Source of the DNA: Comamonadaceae bacterium
Lineage (GTDB): Bacteria > Pseudomonadota > Gammaproteobacteria > Burkholderiales > Burkholderiaceae_C
Length of the DNA: 34,370 bases
NCBI GenBank assembly: GCA_947451385.1
Contig: CANFYZ010000037.1
Location: 1-34,370 of the forward strand
Reading direction: 5' to 3'
Within the stretch, counting starts at the first letter, position 1, and each line of letters begins with the position of its first letter. Shown here one piece after another: positions 25,173 through 34,370 of this stretch. The notes below the pieces were generated by a model that saw nothing but the letters and a program-made list of their open reading frames with translations, had not been told where the DNA came from and searched no databases. Position numbers and translations under genes: made by a program.

Positions 25173-26180
25173 ATGAGCGCCACGTCTTCCAATCCCACGC
25201 TCCATCTCGAGACCCTGCCACGCAGCCTGAATGTGTTGCTGGCCGTGTGTCTCTTGGCGCTGTTGGCCTTTCCGTTCGTTGGCACGGATTTTTATGTACA
25301 AATGGTCTCGCGCATGATGATTTTGGCCATCTTCGCCATGAGCCTCGATTTGCTGCAAGGCGTCACCGGGCTCGTGTCGCTGGGCCACGCCGCCTACTTT
25401 GGTGTGGCCGGATACGCCTTGGCTTTTCTCACGCCGGCGGGCGAACCGGTCAGCCTGTTCACCTCGCTGCCGCTGGCGGTGGGGGCTTCCGCGCTGCTGG
25501 CCTGCGTGATCGGTTTTCTGGTGGTGCGCACGCAGGGCATTTACTTCATCATGGTGACGATGGCGTTCGCGCAGATGGTGTTTTATCTTTTCTTTGACAA
25601 CAAAGCGCTGGGCGGCTCGGACGGAATCTACATCAACTTCAAACCCGATGCCCGCTGGGTTGATCTGGAAAACAAGCAGGTCTTTTATTACTTCACCCTC
25701 GCCTGCCTGATCGCCGTCTACGCCTTTTTGCGTCGCTTGCTGTGGAGCCCCTTTGGCCGCGCGCTGGCCGGTATCCGCGTCAACGAGCACCGCATGCGCG
25801 CTTTGGGTTTTGGCACCTTCTCACACAAACTGGCCGCCTTCACTTTGGCCGGTGCTTTGGCCGGTTTGGCCGGTTATTTGTGGGGCGCACAAACCGGTTA
25901 TGTGAACCCGGAACTGATGGGTTTTCACATGAGCGCCCACGCCATCATGATGGTGATTCTGGGCGGCATGGGCAATTTTGCCGGGGCCATCATCGGTGCG
26001 TTTTCGTTTGAATACCTGTTGCACGTTTTCAAAGACCTGCCCGAAGTGGCCGGCTTCAATCTCGGCAAACATTGGCAGCTGTGGATGGGTGGCTTCATTG
26101 TGGCGCTGGTGGTGTTCGCACCGCGCGGCATTTTGGGCTTGCTGGTGCGGGCCATGCAGCGCAATGGAGTCAAAGCATGA
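25173..26180 (+). CDS. livM: Branched-chain amino acid-type ABC permease (LivM-like)
   Basis: The 335-residue inner-membrane protein carries the LivM motifs. These are MILAIFAMSLDLLQGVTGLVSLGHAAYFGVAGYALA, then GRALAGIRVNEHRMRALGF (the coupling loop), and a late MMVILGGMGNFAGAIIGAF. Its stop overlaps the LivG start (ATGA), so translation is coupled. LivM-type permeases are longer than LivH, as seen here. Confidence 0.93.
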   Translation: MSATSSNPTLHLETLPRSLNVLLAVCLLALLAFPFVGTDFYVQMVSRMMILAIFAMSLDLLQGVTGLVSLGHAAYFGVAGYALAFLTPAGEPVSLFTSLPLAVGASALLACVIGFLVVRTQGIYFIMVTMAFAQMVFYLFFDNKALGGSDGIYINFKPDARWVDLENKQVFYYFTLACLIAVYAFLRRLLWSPFGRALAGIRVNEHRMRALGFGTFSHKLAAFTLAGALAGLAGYLWGAQTGYVNPELMGFHMSAHAIMMVILGGMGNFAGAIIGAFSFEYLLHVFKDLPEVAGFNLGKHWQLWMGGFIVALVVFAPRGILGLLVRAMQRNGVKA

Positions 26181-26941
26181 GCGCGGCCCCCTTGCTCAGC
26201 GCCCGTGAGCTGACCAAACGCTTTGGCGGTCTGGCTGCGGTCAACCAAGTTTCGGTGGATTTGTGGCCCGGCCAGATTCACGCTGTGATCGGCCCCAACG
26301 GGGCAGGCAAATCGACCCTGACCAATTTGCTCTCGGGCGATTTGCCTGCCACCTCGGGCTCGGTGTTGCTGCGTGGGCAAGATATTTCGGGATGGTCGCC
26401 CGAGAAAATCTCCGGCAACGGTTTGGGCCGCAGCTACCAAAAAACCAATATTTTTCGCAGCTTCAGCATCTGGGACAACGTGCGTTTGGCGGCGCAGTCG
26501 CGCAGCCAGCCCAGCGCCTTCAATCCATGGCGTTGGCTCACTTCGGCCACAGCGCTGGCTGAGGTCAATGCCCGCGCCGAACGCGCCATGGCGTTGGCGG
26601 GCTTGCAAGACCGCAGACAGCAGCTGGCCGGCGCGGCCAGTCACGGTGAGCAACGCCAGCTGGAAATTGCCATGACCTTGGCCACCGAACCCTCGGTGTT
26701 GTTGCTGGACGAACCGCTGGCCGGCATGGGTGTGGCTGAAGCCGAAAGCATGGTGCAACTGCTGCTGCGCTTGAAGAAGGACCACGCCATCATGCTGGTG
26801 GAGCACGATATCGACGCGATTTTTACCTTGGCCGACCAACTGACGGTGATGGTCAACGGCCAGGTCATTGCCAGCGGCAACCCCCAGGCGGTGCGCGCTG
26901 ACAGCAGTGTGCAAGCCGCTTACCTGGGCGAGGAACATTGA
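26177..26941 (+). CDS. livG: ABC transporter ATP-binding protein (LivG-like)
   Basis: The 254-residue ATPase has Walker A GPNGAGKST, a signature region ASHGEQRQLEIAM (a changed LSGGQ), Walker B VLLLDEPLAG and the switch histidine in VEHDIDAIF. The LivG group is marked by the insert after the Q-loop, here LGRSYQKTNIFRSFSIWDNV. The start at 26177 overlaps the LivM stop by four bases. The next ATPase gene begins one base after this stop. Confidence 0.93.
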   Translation: MSAAPLLSARELTKRFGGLAAVNQVSVDLWPGQIHAVIGPNGAGKSTLTNLLSGDLPATSGSVLLRGQDISGWSPEKISGNGLGRSYQKTNIFRSFSIWDNVRLAAQSRSQPSAFNPWRWLTSATALAEVNARAERAMALAGLQDRRQQLAGAASHGEQRQLEIAMTLATEPSVLLLDEPLAGMGVAEAESMVQLLLRLKKDHAIMLVEHDIDAIFTLADQLTVMVNGQVIASGNPQAVRADSSVQAAYLGEEH

Positions 26942-26942
26942 C

Positions 26943-27656
26943 ATGCGCGAATGCTTGATCCAGGCGCAAGGTCTGAACACTTACTACGGTGCCAGTCACA
27001 TCTTGCGCGGCATTGACTTCCAAGTGCACCGCGGCGAAACCATTGGGCTGATGGGGCGCAACGGCATGGGCAAAAGCACCCTGCTCAAGTCGCTGATGGG
27101 CATCGTCCCGCCACGGTCCGGCGAGGTGCACATCAAAGGGCAGCGCATGGACGGCCGCCCCACGTTTGAAGTGGCGCAAAAAGGCATCGCTTACGTGCCA
27201 GAAGGACGCGGTATTTTTGGCAATCTGAGCGTGATGGAAAATCTGAAAATGGCCGCCCGTCCAGGCACCCAAGGCCAGCGCGACTGGAGTTATGAACGGG
27301 TGCTGGAAACCTTTCCGCGCCTGCAAGAGCGCTTGGGCCATGGTGGACAGCAATTGTCTGGCGGCGAGCAGCAAATGCTGACCATCGGCCGCGCCTTGAT
27401 GACCAATCCCGATGTGCTGATTTTGGACGAAGCCACCGAGGGTCTGGCCCCGCTGATCGCGCGCGACATTTGGCGCATTTGCAGCGTCATCAAGGCCAGC
27501 GGCATCAGCGCCATCATCGTCGACAAAAACTGGAAACACGTGACGCAAATCACCGACCGGAATGTGATTTTGGTGAAGGGCGAAGTTGCTTTTGAAGGCA
27601 GCTCCGCGCAACTGCGTGACAACCCTGCGCTGCTGGAGCAACACCTCGGCGTGTGA
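26943..27656 (+). CDS. livF: ABC transporter ATP-binding protein (LivF-like)
   Basis: The 237-residue ATPase has Walker A GRNGMGKST, the Q-loop region AYVPEGRGIFGNLSVMENL, signature LSGGEQQML, Walker B VLILDEATEGLAP and an unusual switch region VDKNWKHV, where LivF has VEQN. It forms the heterodimer with the LivG-like ATPase. The stop overlaps a short hairpin TGAGCG-GCAAG-CGCTCA (27654-27670) without a T run, and the hydrolase gene converges 24 bp later. Confidence 0.93.
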   Translation: MRECLIQAQGLNTYYGASHILRGIDFQVHRGETIGLMGRNGMGKSTLLKSLMGIVPPRSGEVHIKGQRMDGRPTFEVAQKGIAYVPEGRGIFGNLSVMENLKMAARPGTQGQRDWSYERVLETFPRLQERLGHGGQQLSGGEQQMLTIGRALMTNPDVLILDEATEGLAPLIARDIWRICSVIKASGISAIIVDKNWKHVTQITDRNVILVKGEVAFEGSSAQLRDNPALLEQHLGV

Positions 27657-27680
27657 GCGGCAAGCGCTCAAATCAATGGC

Positions 27681-28484
27681 TCAGCTTTGCGGATTTTGAA
27701 TCCAATCCGTGATCCGCTTGACCGTTTCTTTTTCGTAATTGATAAAGCCATGCCAATGCTTGGCTTCACAAGGTTCTCCCTGAGGGTCTGACCCGCCCTC
27801 GATCATGATGAATTTTTTCACCGGCGCGGATTTCATTTCCGGGATGATGCGCTCGGCCTCTGACGGCACACAAACATGGCAAGCATCATTTTTGTGATGC
27901 AACATCAAAACCGGTATTTTCAAGCTGGCGACATTTTGCGTGCCCACCGCGCCGGTCATTTTGGAGGTCACGCTGGAGGTCAACACCAAACCCTGCACCT
28001 GCGTCTCTCCGAGCGCAATCGCCGCGGCCGTGCCTGAAACGGTCCCTCTGCTGGTGCCCACCAACCAAACGGGTTTGCCAAATTTTTCTTGGGCATAGGC
28101 AATCACATGGGCCAACTCTGCTACGTGGGCTTTGCTCACGCGGTAGCTGTACTCCAAGCGATTCAAATCGCTCGGGCGGTACGCCACCATGACGTTGAAT
28201 TGGGCATTGAAAAATTCACTCCGCGAGCGCGATAAAAAGTTGCCACTTTGATGCTGCCCTTCCACCATCTTTCCTGTGCCGGCATCACCACCGGGTAACA
28301 AAATCAAGGTGGCTGTCGCCTGGGGGTGGGGCATCACGTACACCGGCAAGCGGGCATCGCCACGGCCAATGTCCAATTGCACCAGACCTTCTTGCGTCGC
28401 CACTTGCGCGTGCACGCTCAAGGCCATGCCACAGGCCCACAGACAGAAAAATTGCCGCAGCCCCGCGTTCAGCCACTTCGTCAT
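27681..28484 (-). CDS. Secreted alpha/beta hydrolase
   Basis: The 267-residue protein has a signal peptide (FFCLWACGMALSVHAQ) and the alpha/beta hydrolase nucleophile elbow GTSRG with Ser145. The likely acid is Asp200 (HHKNDACH) and the likely base His245 (KHWHGF). Cysteines around residues 202-239 could form disulfides in the periplasm. The substrate is unknown. It follows the ModA-like gene by 14 bp on the same strand, so the two are probably cotranscribed. Confidence 0.85.
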   Translation of the reverse strand: MTKWLNAGLRQFFCLWACGMALSVHAQVATQEGLVQLDIGRGDARLPVYVMPHPQATATLILLPGGDAGTGKMVEGQHQSGNFLSRSRSEFFNAQFNVMVAYRPSDLNRLEYSYRVSKAHVAELAHVIAYAQEKFGKPVWLVGTSRGTVSGTAAAIALGETQVQGLVLTSSVTSKMTGAVGTQNVASLKIPVLMLHHKNDACHVCVPSEAERIIPEMKSAPVKKFIMIEGGSDPQGEPCEAKHWHGFINYEKETVKRITDWIQNPQS

Positions 28485-28498
28485 ACTTTCAATTCGCC

Positions 28499-29266
28499 TT
28501 ATTTCTTTTCAGGCTTGAGACCTCGGGCCAGATACACCGTGCCCGCCTCGGGGGACTGTAAAAATTCAATCCAGGCCTTGGCAGGGCCCGCAACCTGTGT
28601 GCCTGCGCCAAGACCTGCGGCGTAGGTGGTGATGTTGTTGAAAGCGCCGGGTGGCGCGCCCATCATCTCCACACCCCGCACGGCCAAGACCTCGGGCTCT
28701 TGTTGCACCGCCAGGTCGGCCTCACCGTCCACCACCAATTGCGCAGCAAAACCGCTGGCAGGCGGGTGCTTGGCTTTGGCTTGAATCGCATCGGCAATGC
28801 CCATTTGCGCCAAGGTTTTGGCAAAAAACACCCCACTGGCACCGCCAAAAGCCGGATTTGAATAGGCGATGGCCTTGGCATTCAGCAAGGTCTGCTTGTA
28901 GGCCTCAGGGGTTGAAATATCGACCTTAGGCGCACCTTGTTTGGTGACCACAGCCATGCCAGAACTGGAAAAATTCCGCGTGGAGTCGGCTTGGGCCTTG
29001 CCCTCTTTGACCATGGCATCCAAACTTTGTTGTGTCAGCACCATCACATCGGCCGTTTCCCCGGCCTGGATGCGCTTGACCAGCACCGCAGCCGTGGCCC
29101 AGGTGAATTTGAGTTGATGACCGCTGGCTTTTTCAAACTGCGGGGCCAACGCCTCCAGAGCGGCTTGGACGCCCACGGTGCTGAACACTTTGACTTCTGC
29201 CGCATTGACCGCGCTGAATTGTGCCAAGAGACCCAGCGACAAGCCGTATGAAATGAATGAACGCAT
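28499..29266 (-). CDS. ModA-like periplasmic substrate-binding protein (orphan)
   Basis: The 255-residue protein has a signal peptide ending near VNAAEV. It then reads KVFSTVGVQAALEALAPQFEKASG, typical of the SBP_bac_11/ModA group, and has FTWATAAVLVKRIQAGETADV and SNPAFGGASGVFFAKTL in the ligand-binding lobes. The family binds molybdate or tungstate, but many members of this subgroup have other or unknown ligands. No modB or modC gene is nearby. AAGGA lies 7 nt before the ATG at 29266. The frame is open further upstream to 29401, but without motif support and overlapping the regulator gene. Confidence 0.85.
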   Translation of the reverse strand: MRSFISYGLSLGLLAQFSAVNAAEVKVFSTVGVQAALEALAPQFEKASGHQLKFTWATAAVLVKRIQAGETADVMVLTQQSLDAMVKEGKAQADSTRNFSSSGMAVVTKQGAPKVDISTPEAYKQTLLNAKAIAYSNPAFGGASGVFFAKTLAQMGIADAIQAKAKHPPASGFAAQLVVDGEADLAVQQEPEVLAVRGVEMMGAPPGAFNNITTYAAGLGAGTQVAGPAKAWIEFLQSPEAGTVYLARGLKPEKK

Positions 29267-29333
29267 GAACAAGTCCTTCAAAGGGAGAGAAAAAACCGTG
29301 GCGCCATGATAGAGCCGGTTCTCCCTGGGAGCA

Positions 29334-30122
29334 TCACAGTAAAACCCTGACTTCCCGCGCCGCCTCCCACAGGAGCGGCAACCATTTGCGCTGAACCGCA
29401 ACGTCGCTCAACTGCTCGGCCGTGCCCACCACATTCAGCGCGGCCAGGGTTTGGCCTTGCATATTGCGCAGCGGCACCGCCAAGGCATGGATGCCCAATT
29501 CGTGAGCTTCTCGGGCCAGGCAATGGTCATCGCGCCGCACCTGGGCAATCAGTGCCTTGAAAGCGCTCAGACCGATTTCGGTTTGCGGGGTGATGCGCGT
29601 CAAATCACGACCTTTCAGCCACGCACTGAAATCATCCTTGGGCAAACTGGCCAGCAGCACGCGCCCCGTGGACGTGGCGTGCGCAGGCAAACGCGCGCCC
29701 AAATGCAGGCCATAAGCCAAAAGTCGCGCGGGCTCGGCCACACCCGCGCTGCGGGCCACGATCACGCCCTCCCCGCCGTCCAGCACCACCGCCGAAAAAG
29801 AGGCTTGGGTTTGCTGCGCCAAGCGGTTCAAGGTGGGTTGCAGCGTGCGCGGCAACCGCGAAGTCGCCATGTAACTGCCCGCAAAGCGCAGCACGCGGGC
29901 TGAGAGCCAATAATGGCTGCCGTCGGTTTCCAGGTAGCCCAACGCGGCCAGCGTCAGCAAATGCCGCCGCGCCGCGGCCCGGGTCAGGCCCGTGCGCTGC
30001 GCGGCCAAGGTCGCGTTCAAGCGTTGCCGGTCGGTATCAAAGGCTTCCAGCACCGACAGGCCTTTGGCCAGGCCTTCGATGTAGTCTGCTTTGGCAATGG
30101 TCATGGTCATGGCAAGGGTCAT
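29334..30122 (-). CDS. IclR-family regulator (PobR/PcaR-like)
   Basis: The protein, about 262 residues, has an N-terminal winged helix and a C-terminal effector domain. IEGLAKGLSVLEAFDTDRQR leads into TGLTRAAARRHLLTLAALGYL, and LDGGEGVIVARSAG and LPAHATSTGRVLLASL are typical of the effector domain. The GLAKGL opening is shared by the PcaR/PcaU/PobR group that senses aromatic acids. It lies divergent from pobA, separated by 141 bp, so control of pobA by 4-hydroxybenzoate is the natural hypothesis. Several starts are possible (GTG 30167, ATG 30122, 30110, 30104), and none has a clear Shine-Dalgarno sequence. ATG 30122 is used here. Confidence 0.88.
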   Translation of the reverse strand: MTLAMTMTIAKADYIEGLAKGLSVLEAFDTDRQRLNATLAAQRTGLTRAAARRHLLTLAALGYLETDGSHYWLSARVLRFAGSYMATSRLPRTLQPTLNRLAQQTQASFSAVVLDGGEGVIVARSAGVAEPARLLAYGLHLGARLPAHATSTGRVLLASLPKDDFSAWLKGRDLTRITPQTEIGLSAFKALIAQVRRDDHCLAREAHELGIHALAVPLRNMQGQTLAALNVVGTAEQLSDVAVQRKWLPLLWEAAREVRVLL

Positions 30123-30224
30123 GAGTTTCAAAGTCCGATCAATTTGCGCGATCATCGCACAAGCCACTCACTCAACGCACAAAGACCAGTCACTCCTCCC
30201 GGTGTGCCGGGGGATCTTCACTAA

Positions 30225-31466
<1,242 letters not shown>

Positions 31467-31544
31467 GACGCCCTGCCACCGAGATGACACGGCCGCTACT
31501 GCCGCCGTCTTCATAATGTGAGCCTTGATTCACGAAGGTTTTAC

Positions 31545-32417
31545 ATGTCAAACAATTCCAAACCTCTGCGCGGCGTGCGCGTTGTCACTCTGGCCCTGAA
31601 CCTGCCCGGTCCTGCCGCGGTCATGCGCCTGGTGAACATGGGGGCGCAATGCACCAAGATCAACCCACCGGCAGGCGACCCGATGCACCACTTCACGCCT
31701 GACGGCTATGCCTTGCTGCACAAAGGGATGAAACACAAAACCCTGGACCTGAAATCACCCGAGGGTCAGGCCGCGCTGCACCAACTGTTGCCGCAGACCG
31801 ATGTGTTGCTGACCTCGTTTCGCCCCTCGGCCTTGACCAAACTCGGGCTCAGCTGGTCCGCTTTGCACAAGCGCTACCCCGGCCTGAGCTTGGTGGAAGT
31901 GGTGGGCGCACCCGGCCCGCTGGCAGAAATTCCGGGCCACGATTTGACCTACCAAGCCGAGGTCGGTTTGGTCAACGGCATGACCCTGCCGCCCAGTTTG
32001 TTTGCCGACATGGGCGGCGCACTGATGGCCAGCGAAGCCACGCTCAAAGCCGTGCTCCACCTGAAATCCAGTGGCAAAGGCAGCCGCTACGAAGTGGCCT
32101 TGTCAGACGCTGCCGCTTGGCTGGCACTGCCGCGCCAACTGCGCATGACCACGCCCGAGGGGGCTGTGGGGGGCGCACATGCGGGCTATCAGATTTACGC
32201 TTGCAAGAATGGCCGTGTGGCGGTGGCCGCATTGGAGCCGCATTTTGCGGCACGTTTGTGCGAAGTCGCAGGTTTGGCCACGACGCACGCGATCAACGAC
32301 CTGTTCAAGAAGTCCACACGCGAAGCGATTGCCAGCTTTTTTGCCAGCCGCACACGCCAGCAAATTGACAAATTGGCCACCGCCAAAGACATCCCCATGA
32401 TGAGTTTGGCGCGCTGA
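31545..32417 (+). CDS. Class III CoA-transferase family protein (CaiB/BaiF, AMACR-like), short form
   Basis: The 290-residue protein belongs to the CaiB/BaiF family. LRGVRVVTLALNLPGPAAV is at the N-terminus, followed by LDLKSPEGQAAL, and GHDLTYQAEVGL carries the catalytic aspartate (Asp133) in the GHD form of alpha-methylacyl-CoA racemases. The mid region has FADMGGALMAS and a substrate loop near GKGSRYEVAL. Family members are usually 360-400 residues, so this is a short form, with a reduced small domain and C-terminus. AAGG lies 6 nt before the ATG at 31545. It either transfers CoA between acids or epimerises a 2-methylacyl-CoA. It lies 78 bp after pobA. Confidence 0.88.
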   Translation: MSNNSKPLRGVRVVTLALNLPGPAAVMRLVNMGAQCTKINPPAGDPMHHFTPDGYALLHKGMKHKTLDLKSPEGQAALHQLLPQTDVLLTSFRPSALTKLGLSWSALHKRYPGLSLVEVVGAPGPLAEIPGHDLTYQAEVGLVNGMTLPPSLFADMGGALMASEATLKAVLHLKSSGKGSRYEVALSDAAAWLALPRQLRMTTPEGAVGGAHAGYQIYACKNGRVAVAALEPHFAARLCEVAGLATTHAINDLFKKSTREAIASFFASRTRQQIDKLATAKDIPMMSLAR

Positions 32418-32428
32418 AACTGCGACCT

Positions 32429-32455
32429 GGGGCGGTGCTGCTGCCGCCCCCTTTC
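32429..32455. terminator. Candidate hairpin terminator between convergent genes
   Basis: The stem GGGGCGG / CCGCCCC (32429-32435, 32444-32450) with an 8-base loop lies between the CoA-transferase and enoyl-CoA hydratase stops. It is followed by only CTTT, so termination may be weak or Rho-dependent. Confidence 0.5.
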
Positions 32456-32459
32456 AGGC

Positions 32460-33272
32460 TCACTTGCCGGTAAATTGTGCGGCGCGTTTTTCGACAAAAT
32501 GCGCCACGCCTTCGCGAAAATCTTCGCTGGCAAAGCTCTTCGTCATTTCTGCATTGGCCTGTCGGGTGTTCTCCGCCAGGCTTTGGAAAGGCGCGTCGTA
32601 CTGCTGGCGTTTGATCACCGCCATGGAACGCGGCGAAACGTTTTCCACCAAATCGCGCACGTAGGCATAAGTGGCCTCGGCCAGCTGGACCGCGGGGAAA
32701 ACCTTGTTCACCAGCCCCATGGCCAGGGCCTCGGCCGCCTGCAGTTTGCGGGCTGACAGCAGCAAGTCCATCGCGTTGGCGTGGCCCACAATCATGGGCA
32801 GCATCCAGCTCAGGCCGTGTTCGGCAATCAAGCCGCGCCGCGCAAACGCGGTGGTGAACACCGCCGTGTCTGCCGCAAAGCGGATGTCGCAATACAGCGC
32901 ATGCACCATGCCAATGCCCGCCGTGGCGCCGTTCAGCATCCCAATCACGGGCTTGGGCACCGCAGGGTAATAACCGTAGCGGGTTTGGTAGTCGAGCCGG
33001 CGGTTCACGTCAAACGGCTGTGTCCAGGTGGTGGCGGTGATGTCACTCGGGTCCAAGCCTTTGAGCAAATCCATGTCGGCACCGGCACAAAAGCCGCGCC
33101 CCGCGCCGGTCAGCACAATGGCGCGCACGCCCTCGTCTGCCGCTGCCGCGTCCATGGCTTGGCGCACCTCGCGCTCCATGATGTCGGTCCAAGCGTTCAG
33201 CTTGTCAGGGCGGTTCAAGGTGATGGTGGCAATGCGGTGTTCTACGTTGTAGAGAATGTGTTGGTAGGTCAT
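32460..33272 (-). CDS. Enoyl-CoA hydratase/isomerase family protein, atypical catalytic residues
   Basis: The 270-residue crotonase-fold protein has RGFCAGADMDLL (oxyanion hole 1) and NGATAGIGMVHALYCD (oxyanion hole 2). Compared with rat enoyl-CoA hydratase, Glu144 is replaced by Val123 and Glu164 by a non-acidic residue. An acidic residue appears further on, in RRGLIAEHGLSWMLP (Glu151). The standard hydratase reaction is therefore doubtful, and an isomerase or other acyl-CoA reaction is possible. It is the third gene of a leftward run after the MFS and SnoaL-like genes, with a 26-bp gap. Confidence 0.88.
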   Translation of the reverse strand: MTYQHILYNVEHRIATITLNRPDKLNAWTDIMEREVRQAMDAAAADEGVRAIVLTGAGRGFCAGADMDLLKGLDPSDITATTWTQPFDVNRRLDYQTRYGYYPAVPKPVIGMLNGATAGIGMVHALYCDIRFAADTAVFTTAFARRGLIAEHGLSWMLPMIVGHANAMDLLLSARKLQAAEALAMGLVNKVFPAVQLAEATYAYVRDLVENVSPRSMAVIKRQQYDAPFQSLAENTRQANAEMTKSFASEDFREGVAHFVEKRAAQFTGK

Positions 33273-33298
33273 GGCTTTACTCTGTGTGAATGAAACGG

Positions 33299-33796
33299 TC
33301 AGACCGCGCCTTTGGCACGGCGCACAAAGGCCTGGGTAGCGGGTTGTTCCAACAACTGGCGGGCCCAGCGTTGCAGAACTTTTTCAATCCGGGGGGCGGC
33401 CACACCCAGTTGCACCATGGCCACGCCACCGTTGACGGACTCGCTGTAATCGCAAATCAAACCGTCCCGCAGTTCAAAGCGGCTGATGCCGTCGATCACC
33501 ACTTGCTTGCCCGCAAAGTCAGGCACCTTGGAGGTAAAGCTTGACAGCGAACGCGCATACGCAATGCGGCCATTGCACACCGGCTCAAACATCTCCCAGC
33601 GGTAGTCCGGCCCGGCGTCGCGGTGGAACAAGTCCGTCATCATGTGGGCAATGTCTGCGCGCCCGGTGTGGTCGCCGTAGATGTAGTCGTGGTAAACCCC
33701 ATCGGGCGTGAAGCATTCGGCAAAAGCCTGGCCGTCGCCGCGTTCTGCTGCCGCGCTGAAGCGGTTCAGCAAATTCTCAAATTCATCTTGCGTCAT
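33299..33796 (-). CDS. SnoaL/NTF2-like protein
   Basis: The 165-residue protein fits the NTF2/SnoaL cone-shaped fold. It has an N-terminal helix (EFENLLNRFSAAAERGD), then FAECFTPDGVYHDYIYGDHTGRADIAHMMTDLF, and beta strands such as VVIDGISRFELRDGLICDYSES. Members include isomerases, dehydratases and ring-modifying enzymes as well as inactive binding proteins. AAGGAG lies 8 nt before the ATG at 33796, which is preferred over an in-frame ATG at 33862 inside the transporter gene. The nearby enoyl-CoA hydratase suggests a role in acid or CoA-ester metabolism, by context only. Confidence 0.8.
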   Translation of the reverse strand: MTQDEFENLLNRFSAAAERGDGQAFAECFTPDGVYHDYIYGDHTGRADIAHMMTDLFHRDAGPDYRWEMFEPVCNGRIAYARSLSSFTSKVPDFAGKQVVIDGISRFELRDGLICDYSESVNGGVAMVQLGVAAPRIEKVLQRWARQLLEQPATQAFVRRAKGAV

Positions 33797-33818
33797 CGAA
33801 AAGTCTCCTTGGGCATCT

Positions 33819-34370
33819 TCAATCGGGTAAGGGGTCGGGTAAGCGCTGTAGGGTTCGCACATGAGAAGCCGTGATCAAGATGGCCTGAACCCCAAAACCA
33901 GCCACCACCAGCCACAGGCTCACCGAGACGGGAAAGCTCACACCCACCACCCCGCCCAAGGCCGCCCCCAGGGGACGCGCGCCTGAGCTGACCACGATAT
34001 TGATGGAGGTGACCCGCCCGATCATCGACCGAGGCGTCACGGTTTGCCGCAACGTGGTGGACGTGATGGTCCAGATGATCGGCCCCACCCCAAAAAAGAA
34101 ATACGACAACGCCGCCACCCAGCCCTCTGGCCAATACAGAGACAGCGCCATGGTGGTGGCCGCCAAAACAGAAAAGTAAGGCCCAATCAAAATCGCCTGG
34201 CCAAAGGGCAAGGCCGCCACCACACGCGGTGCGATCAAAGAGCCCAAAATCATGCCCACGCCATAACAGGCCAGAGTGACGCCCACGCCGCCAGCGTCCA
34301 GCCCCAGATCGCGAATCGCATAAGGCACATAAGCCGCCTGCAGCATGAACCAGGAAATGTTCCAAGCAAT
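33819..34370 (-). CDS. MFS transporter, C-terminal part (gene runs off the window)
   Basis: The frame is open to the right edge of the window, about 183 codons of which belong to the C-terminal half. It shows hydrophobic segments and loops of the DHA3-type MFS transporters: GVGVTLACYGVGMILGSLIAP, YWPEGWVAALSYFFFGVGP and RQTVTPRSMIGRVTSINIVV (a conserved helix 10-11 loop). About five transmembrane segments remain. The substrate is unknown. It is the first visible gene of the leftward run, ending 22 bp before the SnoaL-like start. Confidence 0.82.
   Translation of the reverse strand: MAWNISWFMLQAAYVPYAIRDLGLDAGGVGVTLACYGVGMILGSLIAPRVVAALPFGQAILIGPYFSVLAATTMALSLYWPEGWVAALSYFFFGVGPIIWTITSTTLRQTVTPRSMIGRVTSINIVVSSGARPLGAALGGVVGVSFPVSVSLWLVVAGFGVQAILITASHVRTLQRLPDPLPD

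Noticed and set aside
25925..26980. Minus-strand frame of 351 codons across the transporter genes
   Set aside because: It spans the boundary of two clear coupled genes on the other strand and has no domain.

Overview
The window looks like chromosomal DNA of a betaproteobacterium, most likely Burkholderiales/Comamonadaceae. This rests on protein character and on the gene neighbourhood lpxK - Trm112-like - kdsB - adk next to sodB and xseA. It is inference, because no rRNA or marker search could be run. The sequence is moderately GC-rich and densely coded on both strands. I saw no insertion sequence, phage gene, CRISPR array or rRNA.

Layout. 1-5.3 kb: a partial secreted alpha/beta hydrolase, rpiA diverging from pyrD, then a leftward group running sodB, terminator, L-2-hydroxyglutarate oxidase-like gene, a small secreted protein and a CapA-like phosphoesterase. 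The last three are joined by ATGA overlaps. 5.4-10 kb: xseA leftwards, a 392-bp AT-rich gap with DnaA-box-like sites, then lpxK, a Trm112-like gene, kdsB and adk (lipid A/KDO and nucleotide metabolism) ending in a terminator. 10-12.2 kb: an L-asparaginase gene diverging from lexA across two tandem SOS boxes, then a small unknown gene. 12.3-14.5 kb: a D-2-hydroxyacid dehydrogenase and an MFS transporter.

14.5-20 kb is the most interesting part. It runs 3-hydroxyacyl-CoA dehydrogenase, enoyl-CoA hydratase, Crp/Fnr regulator, APH-family kinase and acyl-CoA dehydrogenase. The last two resemble, motif by motif, the two halves of the fused animal enzyme ACAD11. They also resemble the LvaA/LvaC pair of Pseudomonas levulinate catabolism. 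The cluster could therefore phosphorylate 4-hydroxyacyl-CoA, eliminate the phosphate to an enoyl-CoA, hydrate it and oxidise it.

20-22.9 kb: tRNA-Pro(TGG) and tRNA-Arg(TCT), an RlmI/RlmK-like methyltransferase, a small unknown protein and a class C beta-lactamase-like serine hydrolase. 23-27.7 kb: a complete Liv-type ABC importer (binding protein, terminator, two permeases, two ATPases). 27.7-30.1 kb, leftward: an IclR-family regulator, an orphan ModA-like binding protein and a secreted alpha/beta hydrolase. 30.3-32.4 kb: pobA (4-hydroxybenzoate 3-monooxygenase), diverging from the IclR gene, and a short class III CoA-transferase. 32.5 kb to the end, leftward: a partial MFS transporter, a SnoaL/NTF2-like protein and an atypical enoyl-CoA hydratase. 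The right half thus reads as uptake and CoA-dependent catabolism of aromatic or branched/hydroxy acids beside a conserved core region.
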